From: Lumbricus rubellus
Lineage: Eukaryota; Annelida; Clitellata; Crassiclitellata; Lumbricidae
DNA: 64,000 nt
Reading direction: 5' to 3'
Assembly: GCA_945859605.1 (NCBI GenBank)
Contig: OX243825.1
Span: forward strand, 16,500,848 to 16,564,847
The notes under the pieces were generated by a model. That model was not told the origin of the DNA, did no database searches, and worked only from the letters and a program-made list of their open reading frames with translations. Numbering within the stretch: the stretch's first letter is position 1; every line of letters begins with the position of its first letter. Positions 55,701 to 64,000 of this stretch are shown here, one piece after another. Made by a program: the position numbers and the translations under genes.

Positions 55701-58700
55701 ATATAACACAATTTGACTCCTATGTATCTGCTAGCCCCATTTGGTTGACTCCGCCTTTGCAGAGGGGCACCTTGCGAGCTGCCATACTGTTATATTCGAT
55801 CTGATCTTCCGAATGTTTCACATTATTTCAATCTTTATTTACATAATAGTCTGAGTTAAGTGATGAAAGTTTTATTGTTTTAATGCTGACTGAGTCTGTT
55901 TTTTCGCTGTTGAAGGTGCCACCGAAGGGTGCGAACATGCCGTACAACCCAAACAACTTTGACCAGTTCAATTCGACGAGCTACGGTGGATACACTGACG
56001 ACAGAGGTGGACGCAGAGGTCCGAGGGATATGAGGTAGCATGCTCTGCTGGAGTATCTAATTTACTATTGCGTAGGGTATAGTGGGGTGATGGATATATG
56101 GTAACACTCTGGCGTGAAGACGAGATGGACATAGCTTTAATACCCGCTATGTTGAGCTATGTTATGATATAATTCAGCTTTGATGGAGCTGAATTTGTAT
56201 TTTTGTTTGTTTGTAGAATCAGTGGAGCCAATAGCGGCCTTGCAGGTGGACTGGGAGGATTTGGAGGAGGAAGTGGACGCTTCGGAGACATGAGTAACCG
56301 GTAGGATATGTCACAGTTTTATTGTGTTTCTTATATAGCTGTGGCTGGGCTGGGAGCGCCTCTGAGTTGGTTTCTTGAAGAGGCGCTATTTAAATTCTCG
56401 AAATGAATGAAATGAATATATGTCAGAGCCATTCTCTTAAAACCTTAAATGCAGTCATGTTATCATGGGTTGGGAAATTGTCTGTGAGGCACCATGTTTA
56501 TTTACCAATACAATCTGATAATTCTGCAGATTCTACAAATATAACGAGTTTGACGTTGATCTTGGCTGTGTGTTTTGGTGTTTGTTTTACTGTGTGGAAT
56601 ATTGGGGCCGAGTGTAAATAAAGATAATTATTTAGCGTGTCTGTAGATATTGATGAGCTGCATTCTTAATATGGAACATTGTTTTTCCTTCATTCTGTGC
56701 TGTGCAATGTCTTTTTCTGGCTGTTGCAGTGGTGGAGGCTCCAATATGGGCGGAATGTCCAGTTATATGGTGAGTTCTTCTTTGTTGACTGAAGGTTTAC
56801 ATTTGTTTCACAAGTCAGGTTAAATGATGATTTTGCTGCCTGTCTTAAACCTTTTGACTGTACAAAAAGTAAACTGCTGGGTGTAGTAGTAACAATTTAT
56901 GTCTTCCTAGATTATTGTTTACTCCAAGGCTGTTTTTAAGAAATTTTTAGAACTGCACAACTCCTTATTTTTCTTCCCATCCGCCATGTTAAATTGCTTC
57001 CAATCGGATGAAAATTACCGTTTTTGCTAGTTTTAACTGTACAGAAGTGCTTTTGCAACTGCACAAATCCATTTAGAACTGCACATTTTGTGTACAACTG
57101 CACGTTAAAAAAAGCCGTAGTTTACTCTATATCTATAGGTTGTTGTTGAAAGTGCATTTCATGTCATAGCGACTAGTTATTGATCATCAGATGCTTTACT
57201 CAATGTTGTTGATGTGTTTAATGCAGCATAGCCGAAGTGGAGGCAATACGGAGAAGGTTACGACATCTCAAGTTAGCATTCCAAAAGGGGTAAGCATTGT
57301 TGCAAGTTTTTTCTGTAGTTAATTAATTATTTCAAATATTACTAACATTTCTGTAGTGATCTGTTTTGTGGTTCAAACCTCGATACTATGTTGGATGCGA
57401 TGTCTTTGTAACTCCCTCAGGGAGTGAGTTGTTACCTTATATGAATAACATGTTGAAGTGGTATCTCAGAGTATTTATTGCAGGAATTTGTTTATTACCC
57501 ACACGCATGTTTTGACTTCTATGATTGAAAGTTTTTGAACACTGAATTCATTATCAAGATGACTGACATCATGGTTCTTTGTGTTTTTGTGTATAATGAA
57601 CAGTTGAGTAAATGAGTAATGCATTGTATTCGAATGACTCCATTCTGTTCTTACACTCACAATACAATCTAATCAGAAGTGCTCCGAGTCTGGAAAGCCT
57701 CTCAAAAAGTCTTAAGGTAGAAACAGAAACAAATAATGGCATCATGTTGAATCGTCTTGTACACTAACTGGATTTGACCAGCAGCCCTCTCTCAGCTGCA
57801 AACCTTGCATTGTGGGGCATGGTGGTTTAGGGGTACGTTTATTTTCTTGGAGTGGGATGGTTGCAGGTTTGAATCCACCTCAAGCCACCGCGTAGGGACC
57901 CTGAGCAAATCTTTCACTCGCAATTAATTGCCCATGCGCTTCGGCGTGAAACTCAGATTCAATGTCCATGCTGTAGTTGGGAGCGTCTCTGAGTAGAAAT
58001 CTTGAAAGGGTGCTATAAAAGTGCTCGTACATACATACTTACATAGATACATACATACATACATACATACATACATACATACATACATACATACATACAT
58101 ACATACATACATACATACATGTGTCATGCATACATACATGCGCCTTCGTGAGGTTATTGTAAGGCGCTATATAAATGTTTATATACATACATAGATACAG
58201 ACATACATACATACAAGCACACGCACACACACACAGTCATACATAATACGTTTTGCTTTAACAGTTGGCTGGCGCCATTCTTGGCAAGGGTGGCAACCGC
58301 ATCAAACAAGTCCAGGGCGAGTCCGGAACAAAGATCAAACTCGACGATGCATCTCCGGATTCAGCCGAGCGCATCATCTCGATTACTGGCACACAGGAGC
58401 AGATCCAGTATGCGCAGTACTTGCTCCAGATGACGTGAGTACAAACTGTTCTCCTCACATACAAACTTCGCCTTGTGGAGACGATTTAGCGTTGTCCAAA
58501 GACGCTGTTTTAGAGATTCCTAAATTCAATCTCTTATAGAATCAGATGAAAGGGAAGAGTTAAGTAGCACTGTTATTATTCATATGCAAGGTGCCGGTTG
58601 ATATGTAGCAGAGTTTCCAGTCATTATCCGTTAAAGACATGTCCCTGACATCTAGGTACATATTGCATGAAAATGAGATTGTGTCATGTTTGTGCTTTAG

Positions 58701-58895
58701 CTGATGTTTCTTGTCCATTAGAACCCGTCACAGACGATTTCTTTTATTGAAGTAGATGTGTATAGCTAACGCGGACTACTGTATAGAATGAATGACCCTT
58801 GTCTTTCCTAATGTTAGAATATGAGTTGAGGTTGGTGTTTTTGTTTTTGTTTTGTGTGCTCCAGGGTCAAGAGACATTCGGGCGCTTCACCGTAA
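49773..58895 (+). CDS. HNRNPK: hnRNP K-like RNA-binding protein, three KH domains, 13 coding exons
   Basis: Coding exons are 49773-49794, 50131-50246, 50874-50930, 52112-52155, 53557-53629, 54186-54296, 54825-54953, 55916-56034, 56217-56300, 56730-56769, 57227-57289, 58265-58434 and 58865-58895. All are GT-AG with matching phases, giving 352 residues. An acidic N terminus holds a bipartite KR...KRFR nuclear signal. KH1 (about 37-103) has GKGG at 53-56. KH2 (about 114-184) has GKGG at 130-133, where vertebrate hnRNP K has a degenerate GVKG loop. A Gly/Arg/Ser-rich middle (about 190-285) with RGGRRG follows. KH3 (about 275-345) has GKGG at 293-296, and the end [14 protein letters not shown] parallels vertebrate hnRNP K. 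Family members bind C-rich RNA and DNA in nucleus and cytoplasm and act in splicing, transcription and translation. It is shorter than the human protein because the proline-rich KI segment is reduced. Introns carry a minisatellite of splice donors, hAT MITEs and SINEs. Confidence 0.93.
50967..51193 (-). mobile_element. tRNA-derived SINE (family S2)
   Basis: On the minus strand the head is a tRNA-like sequence with A box TAGCGCAATGG and B box GGTTCGAGCCC. Its ends pair as GCCCGGT with GTTGGGC (with wobbles). The CATAG loop offers a CAT anticodon, but the stem is imperfect. The body follows (ATTAAGATTACTGCATAAC, GTAAAGCGCAGTGCG), then AATAAAGAAAAAG and a (TTA)n tail. It lies in an hnRNP K-like intron. 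The same body occurs at 43458-43550. Confidence 0.85.
51571..51680. repeat. Dispersed repeat R5 (diverged copy)
   Basis: GGTTTAAAGTGTGACTGGAC, CAGTCATGGACGGCGTCC and CGTCCAGGCACTTC match the 41652-41806 copy. It lies in an hnRNP K-like intron. Confidence 0.6.
52404..52532 (-). mobile_element. S1 SINE, 5'-truncated, minus strand
   Basis: On the minus strand CCTTGGGCAAGTCCTTCACTC, TTCGGCGTGAAACTCAGATG and GGGAGCGCCTCTGAGTAGCG are present. The tRNA-like head is missing. The TGTATTTGTTTG repeat lies next to its 3' tail. Confidence 0.8.
53385..53556 (+). repeat. 17-bp minisatellite running up to an hnRNP K-like 3' splice site
   Basis: About ten units of TTGTATGGTTAAACATG, with TGATTAAAC and shortened variants, lead directly into TTTTAG at 53556. 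The acceptor's branch-point and pyrimidine region is therefore made of satellite units, and the pyrimidine tract is very short. The exon that follows ([11 protein letters not shown]...) encodes the end of KH1. Confidence 0.9.
54350..54599. mobile_element. hAT-like MITE
   Basis: A 250-bp element with inverted ends CAGGGCTGAAAGTG and CACTTTCAGCCCTG (perfect over 14 bp). A perfect 8-bp TSD CTTGTATG lies at 54342-54349 and 54600-54607. It is inserted 53 bp after an hnRNP K-like 5' splice site (54297). The interior has CCGGGTC repeats and TCTGACGACG. Confidence 0.93.
54930..55522 (+). repeat. 35-bp minisatellite copying an hnRNP K-like splice donor
   Basis: The first unit is the real exon-intron boundary: exon 7 ends ACAATGGAAGGG and the intron starts GTAAGAACGC. 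About sixteen further units repeat TTAGACAATGGAAGGGGTAA plus GAAAGCTAAC and GGGTC. By my count 12 of 17 units keep GGG|GTAAGA, a strong 5' splice-site match. A shorter variant, CAGTGGAAGTGGTGCTAACC, occurs twice at equivalent places, showing that four-unit blocks were themselves duplicated. Confidence 0.93.
55571..55622 (-). mobile_element. S1 SINE 3'-end fragment
   Basis: On the minus strand GGGAGCACTTCTGAGTAGTA and GAAGGGGCACTATATAAATC form a diverged S1 tail next to the minisatellite. A plus-strand S1 tail (GGGAGCGCCTCTGAGT... GGCGCTATTTAAATTC) also lies at 56348-56398. Confidence 0.7.
56925..57119. mobile_element. hAT-like MITE, family R3
   Basis: A 195-bp element with ends CAAGGCTGTTTTTAAG and, on the opposite strand at the other end, TACGGCTTTTTTTAACG. 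A perfect 8-bp TSD GTTTACTC lies at 56917-56924 and 57120-57127. The word AACTGCACA is repeated inside. Copies at 26.2 and 61.1 kb share the AACTGCACATTTTGTGTACA block. It lies in an hnRNP K-like intron. Confidence 0.8.
57812..58025 (+). mobile_element. S1 SINE, full length
   Basis: GTGGGGCATGGTGGTTTAGG head, GGTTTGAATCC B box, CAAGCCACCGCGTAGGGAC, TTCGGCGTGAAACTCAGATT and GGGAGCGTCTCTGAGTAG are present. The tail runs straight into an (ACAT)n microsatellite. Confidence 0.88.
58026..58240. repeat. (ACAT)n microsatellite with a second S1 tail fragment
   Basis: (ACAT)n covers 58028-58138. An S1-like TAAGGCGCTATATAAATG follows at about 58160, then further (ACAT)n and (AC)n to 58236. The array ends about 25 bp upstream of the KH3 exon acceptor at 58264. 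Confidence 0.88.
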
Positions 58896-59269
58896 AAGCG
58901 ACAGAAGAAAGCTTTTTGAATTATGGAGGACTCTTTTTTATAAAGACTGTGTTGATGAACATTTTTAGTTGCGGTAGCAAGCATCTTGTGTGCAACGATT
59001 TTGCGGTTAAAACTTCTTTTTCTCGACTCGAATAATGCCATTCTAATTGCGATTTCTTTTCTGTCAAATGTGCGACGCGTTTTTTCCTTCATTCATCCGG
59101 CTCTTTGTTTATGAATTTTTCTGTGGAAATTTAAAAGAAAATCATTTTGCCCTTTGTTGGAGTTTATCCGTTGTTAACAGTTAATACAGGCAGGTTAATT
59201 AAAAAATCTTTTCAGGAACAGGCCCTCAACAGGGTAGGCTGAATTTAGGTGAGCCAATGCTTGATGCTA

Positions 59270-59330
59270 TTGGTATAGTGCCCTTCAACAAGTCCAATCA
59301 GAGGCGCTCCCAGTTCAACCACAGTGATAC
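59270..59330 (-). mobile_element. S1 SINE 3'-end fragment
   Basis: On the minus strand GGGAGCGCCTCTGATTGG and GAAGGGCACTATACC form an S1 tail fragment. Confidence 0.6.
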
Positions 59331-59398
59331 AAAGTTAGAAAGAGCCTGTAAAACACTGACGAGTCAACCCTAGGTAACAGGTAACAACCTAGGTAACA

Positions 59399-59600
59399 AT
59401 GGGGCGTAGTGGTGGCGTCGTTGCCTTGGAGCTGGAAGGTTTGAGGTTCAAATCCACCTCGCCATGTAAGGACCTTGGGCAAGTCCACTCACAATTTCTC
59501 AGCGCTTTGGCGTGAAACTCCAATGCACTGTCCGCTCTGCATTCGGGAGCACCTCTGAGTAGAGAGAGCTTGAAGGGGCGCTATAACAAGTGCACATACA
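59399..59600 (+). mobile_element. S1 SINE, full length
   Basis: GGGGCGTAGTGGTGGCGTCG head, a B-box-like GGTTCAAATCC, TTGGCGTGAAACTCC, GGGAGCACCTCTGAGTAG and GGGGCGCTATAACAAG. It is closely related to the 6264 copy, sharing the ACAAGTGCACATACAAGC-type tail. Confidence 0.88.
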
Positions 59601-60113
59601 AGCGAACAAACAAGCACATCTCCAACGGGAGACTATTCCAGACAGTTGGACCTAAAACTAGTGCAGGTGTATTATCCATGTATGTTGATCATTGTGTGTA
59701 TGTTGGTAATTTTATGTCAAGGTACATTGCATTGTGTGCATTTTGCACTGTAATAACTTACAGACACATTGCAACTCCTTGCAACATGAAATGACCAACT
59801 ATGGAACAATTCATTTAAAGATATTATAAGCACTTGTGTTTCACAATTGACAAGTGTGCTGCCACTTCCGCATTCTTTTAGTTCAAGAATTGTGACGTGA
59901 GAATAATATCTTTATGATTCCGTGACAATTCACAATAGATTATTTATTGTCAAGTGATCCACGCTTCACAGTTCACGTAATTGATTTGGTGCCTGGTTAA
60001 CACAATTGCCCTTCTAATCATGGCTGAAGCAACTTCCTTTTACAATCTTTGCTGTTAAGTGATTTGCGTAAACTGCCCTTATCTTTAGTAATGACCGAGT
60101 GCAATAGGTAGGC
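59601..60113. other. No gene seen
   Basis: Unique AT-rich sequence between the hnRNP K-like gene and a MITE. No exon is seen. Confidence 0.5.
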
Positions 60114-60364
60114 CAGTGGCGTAGACAAATGGGGGGGGGGGGGGCCATAGGGGGTTAAAAAGGTTAGTTATCCACTTAAATAAGAAAAAACCAAAGCAAT
60201 TGTTTGTAGTAACAATAATTTTCTTACTTTATTCCCTTTGTTACTTTGTTCCATTTTTATTTACTGTAATACTCTTAGGTTGGTGTCAGGAAGGGCATTC
60301 GGTCAGGCCATAACCCCTCACCACCACCACCACCACCCATCATATATTCCTGGCTAGGCCACTG
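60114..60364. mobile_element. hAT-like MITE
   Basis: A 251-bp element with ends CAGTGGCGTAGACA and, on the opposite strand at the other end, CAGTGGCCTAGCCA. A perfect 8-bp TSD AGGTAGGC lies at 60106-60113 and 60365-60372. A long G-run near the left end and a CCACCACC repeat near the right end are present. No coding capacity. Confidence 0.9.
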
Positions 60365-61076
60365 AGGTAGGCGTGTAGACCTAAATTGTTGTTTATGACA
60401 AAAATTACTGAATAATTGCCATGAATGGGGAGCATATTATTTCCCTGGAATGGCTAGTCCTTGCTGGTGTTTTTCAATGCAGTGAACCGCTGAATTTACT
60501 TATCGATAATTATTACCACTAGGATTACATTGTCATCATCATCATCAATTCCTGACTCCACCCATTTGACGGCGATGGGTACGAATAAATGTTTTCTATT
60601 GTTCTCCGTCATTATCAAGTCCACCACTTCTCTCAGGTTTAGGCCAAGTCTTGTTTTTATTTGTCTATTGTTACTGTCTATCCACTAGGCCTACTTTATC
60701 AGTTCAATGTTTATGACCCTTGTTAATAGTGGGGTTTAGGCTCTTTAGGACTTCCTTTGAGCCAGACATTGTATTTGTAACCTGTATTAGGCCTACATAA
60801 ATTATGTTAATCTCTTACTTTTGGTTTCATTAAAAGTATGGCTATTATTATTCTGCCGGTAGTTTAAATTTTGACCCCGAATATAATAGACTATGTTTAC
60901 TTGGGATGATAAGGTGTCTTTCTGCCTGTCTGAGTTCTCAAAAGATAGCACAATGCATGGACAATGAAAGCATTATGTTAAGTTACTTTCATATCATGAA
61001 AGAGTAGCCTACATGTAGACTGAATGGCTCTGTGAAAGAGAGCGTGCGACCCGCACGGGTGCGACCCGCCAGGGTC
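60365..61076. other. No gene seen
   Basis: Unique sequence with a short (ATC)n run at 60534-60546. No recognised feature. Confidence 0.5.
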
Positions 61077-61262
61077 GTTTTCAAGGAATTTTTAGAACTG
61101 CACAATCCTTTCCTTTCCCTTCCTCCATGGTAAAATTATTTCCAATTGGAGGACAATTACCTTTTCTGCTGTTTTAACTGTGCACAAGTGCTTATACAAC
61201 AGTACAACTGCACGCAACCATTTAGAACTGCACATTTTGTGTACAACTGCACGTTAAAAAAA
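61077..61262. repeat. Dispersed repeat R3 copy
   Basis: It matches the element at 56925-57119 in order: GGAATTTTTAGAACTGCAC, AAAATTATTTCCAATTGG, AACTGCACATTTTGTGTACA and ACGTTAAAAAAAC. No clean TSD could be assigned. Confidence 0.7.
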
Positions 61263-61449
61263 CCCGCACTTCTTGGTGCTGGGTTAATAAAGTTCTATTA
61301 TCAGAGATTAAATCGGGCGTAAGCGCGTGGCGCCTAAATGGCGTGCCGTCTATTCAAACTGGCGAGCGGGGTGAAGGATCAAAATCATTGACGGCATTCT
61401 TTATAAAAACCTGAATACATAGACATTGCCGTGTCAGTATTGAGTAGGC

Positions 61450-61481
<32 letters not shown>

Positions 61482-62420
61482 TATATAATCGGCGAAAAAG
61501 TGCGCGAAATTTTCATGCATTGTTGGCAACTGTAGGCCTACTTATAGTTGAGATTTGAGAACTTTATTATTGCTAGGCCTAGATGGTTTGCGCCTAAGCC
61601 AAAACTACCGGTTTATTCGTGTTGATAGTCAGATAGTCAGACCTATCTGAAAATCATGGTGAAAATTACCGGGCGGGTGGGGGGTGGGGCTTCAACTCCC
61701 CAGTCGTTCTTAGAGCCCAATTGTAAAGACTGTCTTCCAGACCCCAATTTCAAGTTGATCATAGTCCAACACCCCACCGCCAGCTATTTTTCCACAATTC
61801 TCACACTGCCTAGACCTACACCAAGACTACCGGTTTATGCGTGTCAATAGTCAGACCTATCTACAATTAATAATCGCCTAGATTGACGTTCCGTGAGTGT
61901 TTGAAGGGTCGTACTTATGTTGGCCTCTCTCACTATCAATTGAAGTTTGGACGTATGCTAGGCCACCGGGCTTTTAAGCCGAGCCCTGACAATAATTATT
62001 GAGGCTACAGCCTGCTGTGTTGCATAAAGAAACCAACACTCGAAAGAGCAACAATAATACAGACAGTGGCTGTGAAGAGGCCTCGGTACGAGTTCTATCT
62101 TGCCGCATAGCTCTCTCTACTGTGTGGTGGATCTATTGATCGAGAGACGATACACAAACGGGTCGATAGCTGGTTGAATATCATGGACGTCGCCGCGTGT
62201 TGAACAATGTCGCGTATTTCGACAGGTGCGCGCTGTACGAACGCGTCGGTATTTAATGTTGCCCACAGATGTGGTGGGTTCGTCGAAATAATCGACCGCT
62301 TGCTACATGGTGGCAATAAGGTCTGAATAATAATATTGATGGTATAAGATGAGGTCGCGTGTAAAAGAATTAGCAGGTCACGGTCGAATATTATGTGTAG
62401 GCTAAGTGAATACGCTGGCC
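61263..62420. other. No gene seen; AT repeat and R4 copy
   Basis: (TA)n occurs at 61448-61490. An R4 copy at 61652-61806 has GTGAAAATTACCGGGCGGG at one end and TTTTTCCACAATTCTCAC at the other. The minus-strand frame at 62095-62316 has no recognisable domain. Confidence 0.5.
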
Positions 62421-62680
62421 AGAGCTCGTGAATAAGCTCGTGCCCTGCGCTTGGTTTTCGAGTGGCGCTTTAGAGATTTGGATACATTACGATTACTATT
62501 AGGACTATTGTTAAATTGGACAAGTCGTAAAATTATTAAACGGCAACCGAACCCGGGCCTCCTTTGGACTACTCTTGCGGACCTTTTGACTCGAAGCAGC
62601 GCTAGTGAATAAGCTGGCGCCCGCGCTTGACTTTCGAGTGGCGCATTAGAGATTTGTAGATTACGATTAGGAATATTACA
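62421..62680 (+). repeat. Two tandem-ordered R2 repeat copies upstream of a gene
   Basis: Copy one (62421-62505) has GTGAATAAGCTCG, CTGCGCTTGGTTTTCGAG and GGCGCTTTAGAGATTTGG. Copy two (62548-62675) has CTACTCTTGCGGACC, GTGAATAAGCTGG, CGCGCTTGACTTTCGAG and TTAGAGATTTGTAG. They match 23589-23735 and end about 45 bp before the glycosyltransferase ATG. Confidence 0.7.
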
Positions 62681-62721
62681 TTAAACTGCCGGATACAATC
62701 ACACGTCTGTATTTGGAGATA

Positions 62722-64000
62722 ATGAGGCGTATGATTAGTGCTGCATTACTCAGCATTGCAGCTGCTGTCTTATGCACCGTGTTTGCTGACGATAATGAAG
62801 AACTGATAAGAAACCCTTCCTTCGAGGTTGGCGGTGACCAAGATGCGTGGTCAGTGTCCGAGCGGACATCGCTATGGTCAGTTACTCACCACGCTGCCGA
62901 GTCCTCCAGTTTCGAATATGTCCGGTTTAGCGATGCGGTCAGTCGCAGCGGCCATCGGTCAATGTCGCTCGGACCGTGGAGGGGAGGGGCACAGACAGCT
63001 GTCTTCGTGTCCCAGTACAGGAACCTCGCTGAGTCCAACATCAACTCTCCTCTTCTGTTGTCGTTCTGGAGTCGTGGTGTCTACAGCCAACGGCTGACGT
63101 TGTGCCTGGACATCAGCTACAGCGATAACCGGTTTCTGTTTCTCGAAGTGAAACCGGTTTCGGATGATGCAAGCGAGTTCACCAAGACGTGTACGTTCGT
63201 TCCAAACTATGGCGACATCCGGTCCATCATGTTGCATCTTGTGGTCGATCGTTCCCTGGACGAGGCGGTCTACGTGGACGATGTCAGTCTGCGCCTTGTC
63301 CAGCTCGTCGAACCCTCTCCCGAATGCCAGCTGTACACGTCATCGTTTCCCGTGGAGAGGCAAGTCCTGTCGAGATTACTCAGTCCATCGAGGAGTGGCA
63401 CCACTGCTGACCAGGGCATCACCCTGGCCACACAGCTGACCGTGGATCGACTGGACATTGTTGACCAGACGGCGACCATCTGGCAAGGACCGATCTCCGC
63501 TGCCCTGCTGCTCTACGGTCCTCCGAGTGCCGAAGAGATGTCGACGATCACAAAGAGGTATTACAGTTCCAAGTCGCTGCAATCGTTCGTTACATTACAC
63601 ATCGTGTGGGAGGACCAAACCAACGGGAAAGATGGGAAGTGGTATCCGGCAAACGCTCTCAGAAACATCGCCATTGCGCATAGCACAACGGAGTTCGTCT
63701 TCTATGTTGATGCTGACATGTTCCCGGGTTTTTCCGAGGCGCAGGCGCGACAGTGGATGTCGGTGTCGGTGGAGCGGGCCAAGGTCCTCTCGAAGTACTC
63801 GGGGTGCGAGAGATGCGCCTTCATTGCTCCGTTGTTCAACTGGGCTTCGCGGACGACAACCGGATATCCGGCGACGAAGGAGGAACTCAGGCAACGTCTT
63901 CGTGATCCAACTTCCGGTATTCAGAGCTGCCATCTTCAGTCGCACTCAGTCATCGACTACGGCCGGTGGTTCTCCAGCGTCGAAACCTACCGTAGCGACT
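62722..64000 (+). CDS. GT49 (LARGE/B4GAT1-type) glycosyltransferase with N-terminal CBM-like module, partial
   Basis: Open from ATG 62722 to the window end: 426 codons in a single exon, truncated by the edge. Residues 1-22 form a signal peptide or short anchor (ISAALLSIAAAVLCTVFA). Residues about 28-165 resemble a CBM4/9-type or galactose-binding-like beta-sandwich, opening LIRNPSFEVGG and closing VYVDDVSLRLV. From about 215 the sequence is GT49-like: WYPANALRNIAI (from 307) and FYVDADMFPG, with DAD at 330-332 as the metal-binding DxD. GT49 enzymes add glucuronic acid or xylose-glucuronic acid to O-mannosyl glycans such as those on dystroglycan, in the Golgi. Substrate here is unknown. LARGE and B4GAT1 are type II membrane proteins without this sandwich module, so the fusion is a notable difference. 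Composition is more GC-rich than the surroundings, as expected of coding sequence. Confidence 0.85.
   Translation, partial: MRRMISAALLSIAAAVLCTVFADDNEELIRNPSFEVGGDQDAWSVSERTSLWSVTHHAAESSSFEYVRFSDAVSRSGHRSMSLGPWRGGAQTAVFVSQYRNLAESNINSPLLLSFWSRGVYSQRLTLCLDISYSDNRFLFLEVKPVSDDASEFTKTCTFVPNYGDIRSIMLHLVVDRSLDEAVYVDDVSLRLVQLVEPSPECQLYTSSFPVERQVLSRLLSPSRSGTTADQGITLATQLTVDRLDIVDQTATIWQGPISAALLLYGPPSAEEMSTITKRYYSSKSLQSFVTLHIVWEDQTNGKDGKWYPANALRNIAIAHSTTEFVFYVDADMFPGFSEAQARQWMSVSVERAKVLSKYSGCERCAFIAPLFNWASRTTTGYPATKEELRQRLRDPTSGIQSCHLQSHSVIDYGRWFSSVETYRSD

Noticed and set aside
17690..61850. Two similar small frames (PQSFLEP...YFS.IL) at 17690-17881 minus and 61656-61850 plus, suggesting a conserved protein
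   Set aside because: Both lie over R4 repeat copies. The similarity is explained by repeat homology and includes the non-coding inverted ends.
62828..63945. Multiple frames on both strands over the glycosyltransferase exon
   Set aside because: They are shadows of the single plus-strand frame from 62722, which stays open to the window end and shows GT49 motifs.
1..64000. CRISPR arrays, operons or bacterial features in the tandem repeats
   Set aside because: Repeats have no unique spacers, and the genes are spliced and eukaryotic.

Overview
The window is metazoan nuclear DNA. It holds spliced genes with GT-AG introns, tRNA-derived SINEs, an LTR and a non-LTR retrotransposon, hAT-like MITEs and a very high load of micro- and minisatellites. 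No species can be named from sequence alone. A Ty3/gypsy-type element with integrase ahead of RT/RNase H (the Gmr1-like order known from deuterostomes), together with an intron-rich hnRNP K gene, a FAM174 gene and a SUEL-lectin receptor, fits a marine invertebrate deuterostome such as an echinoderm or hemichordate. That assignment is inference.

Layout. 1-7.8 kb: no convincing gene; CAGA and ATCC repeats, a hAT-like MITE, a CpG-rich candidate promoter and two SINEs. 7.8-11.2 kb: an intact 994-residue LINE ORF with restriction-like endonuclease, on the minus strand, set between TAA/TTA microsatellites. 11.4-15.9 kb: no gene seen. 15.9-39.9 kb: a plus-strand gene for a predicted single-pass receptor (signal peptide, SUEL lectin, sushi-like module, transmembrane helix, proline/tyrosine-containing tail) in six coding exons. 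Its introns carry a TA-flanked DNA transposon, hAT MITEs, a LINE relic, long satellites and, in the last intron, a 6.3-kb LTR retrotransposon with two identical LTRs and a deleted RT core. 40-44.5 kb: mostly unique AT-rich sequence with a few small repeats. 44.5-47.6 kb: a minus-strand two-exon FAM174-like membrane protein gene whose intron holds a hAT element with another hAT nested inside it. 49.8-58.9 kb: a plus-strand 13-coding-exon hnRNP K-like gene with three KH domains. 62.7 kb to the window end: the start of a secreted or Golgi protein with an N-terminal carbohydrate-binding-like module and a GT49 (LARGE/B4GAT1-type) glycosyltransferase domain, running off the edge.

The genes do not form an obvious pathway. 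They share dense tandem repetition close to splice sites: two authentic 5' splice sites (lectin receptor intron 1 and hnRNP K intron 7) have been copied about a dozen times each into intronic minisatellites, and two 3' splice sites directly abut minisatellites. This is the most unusual signal in the window.
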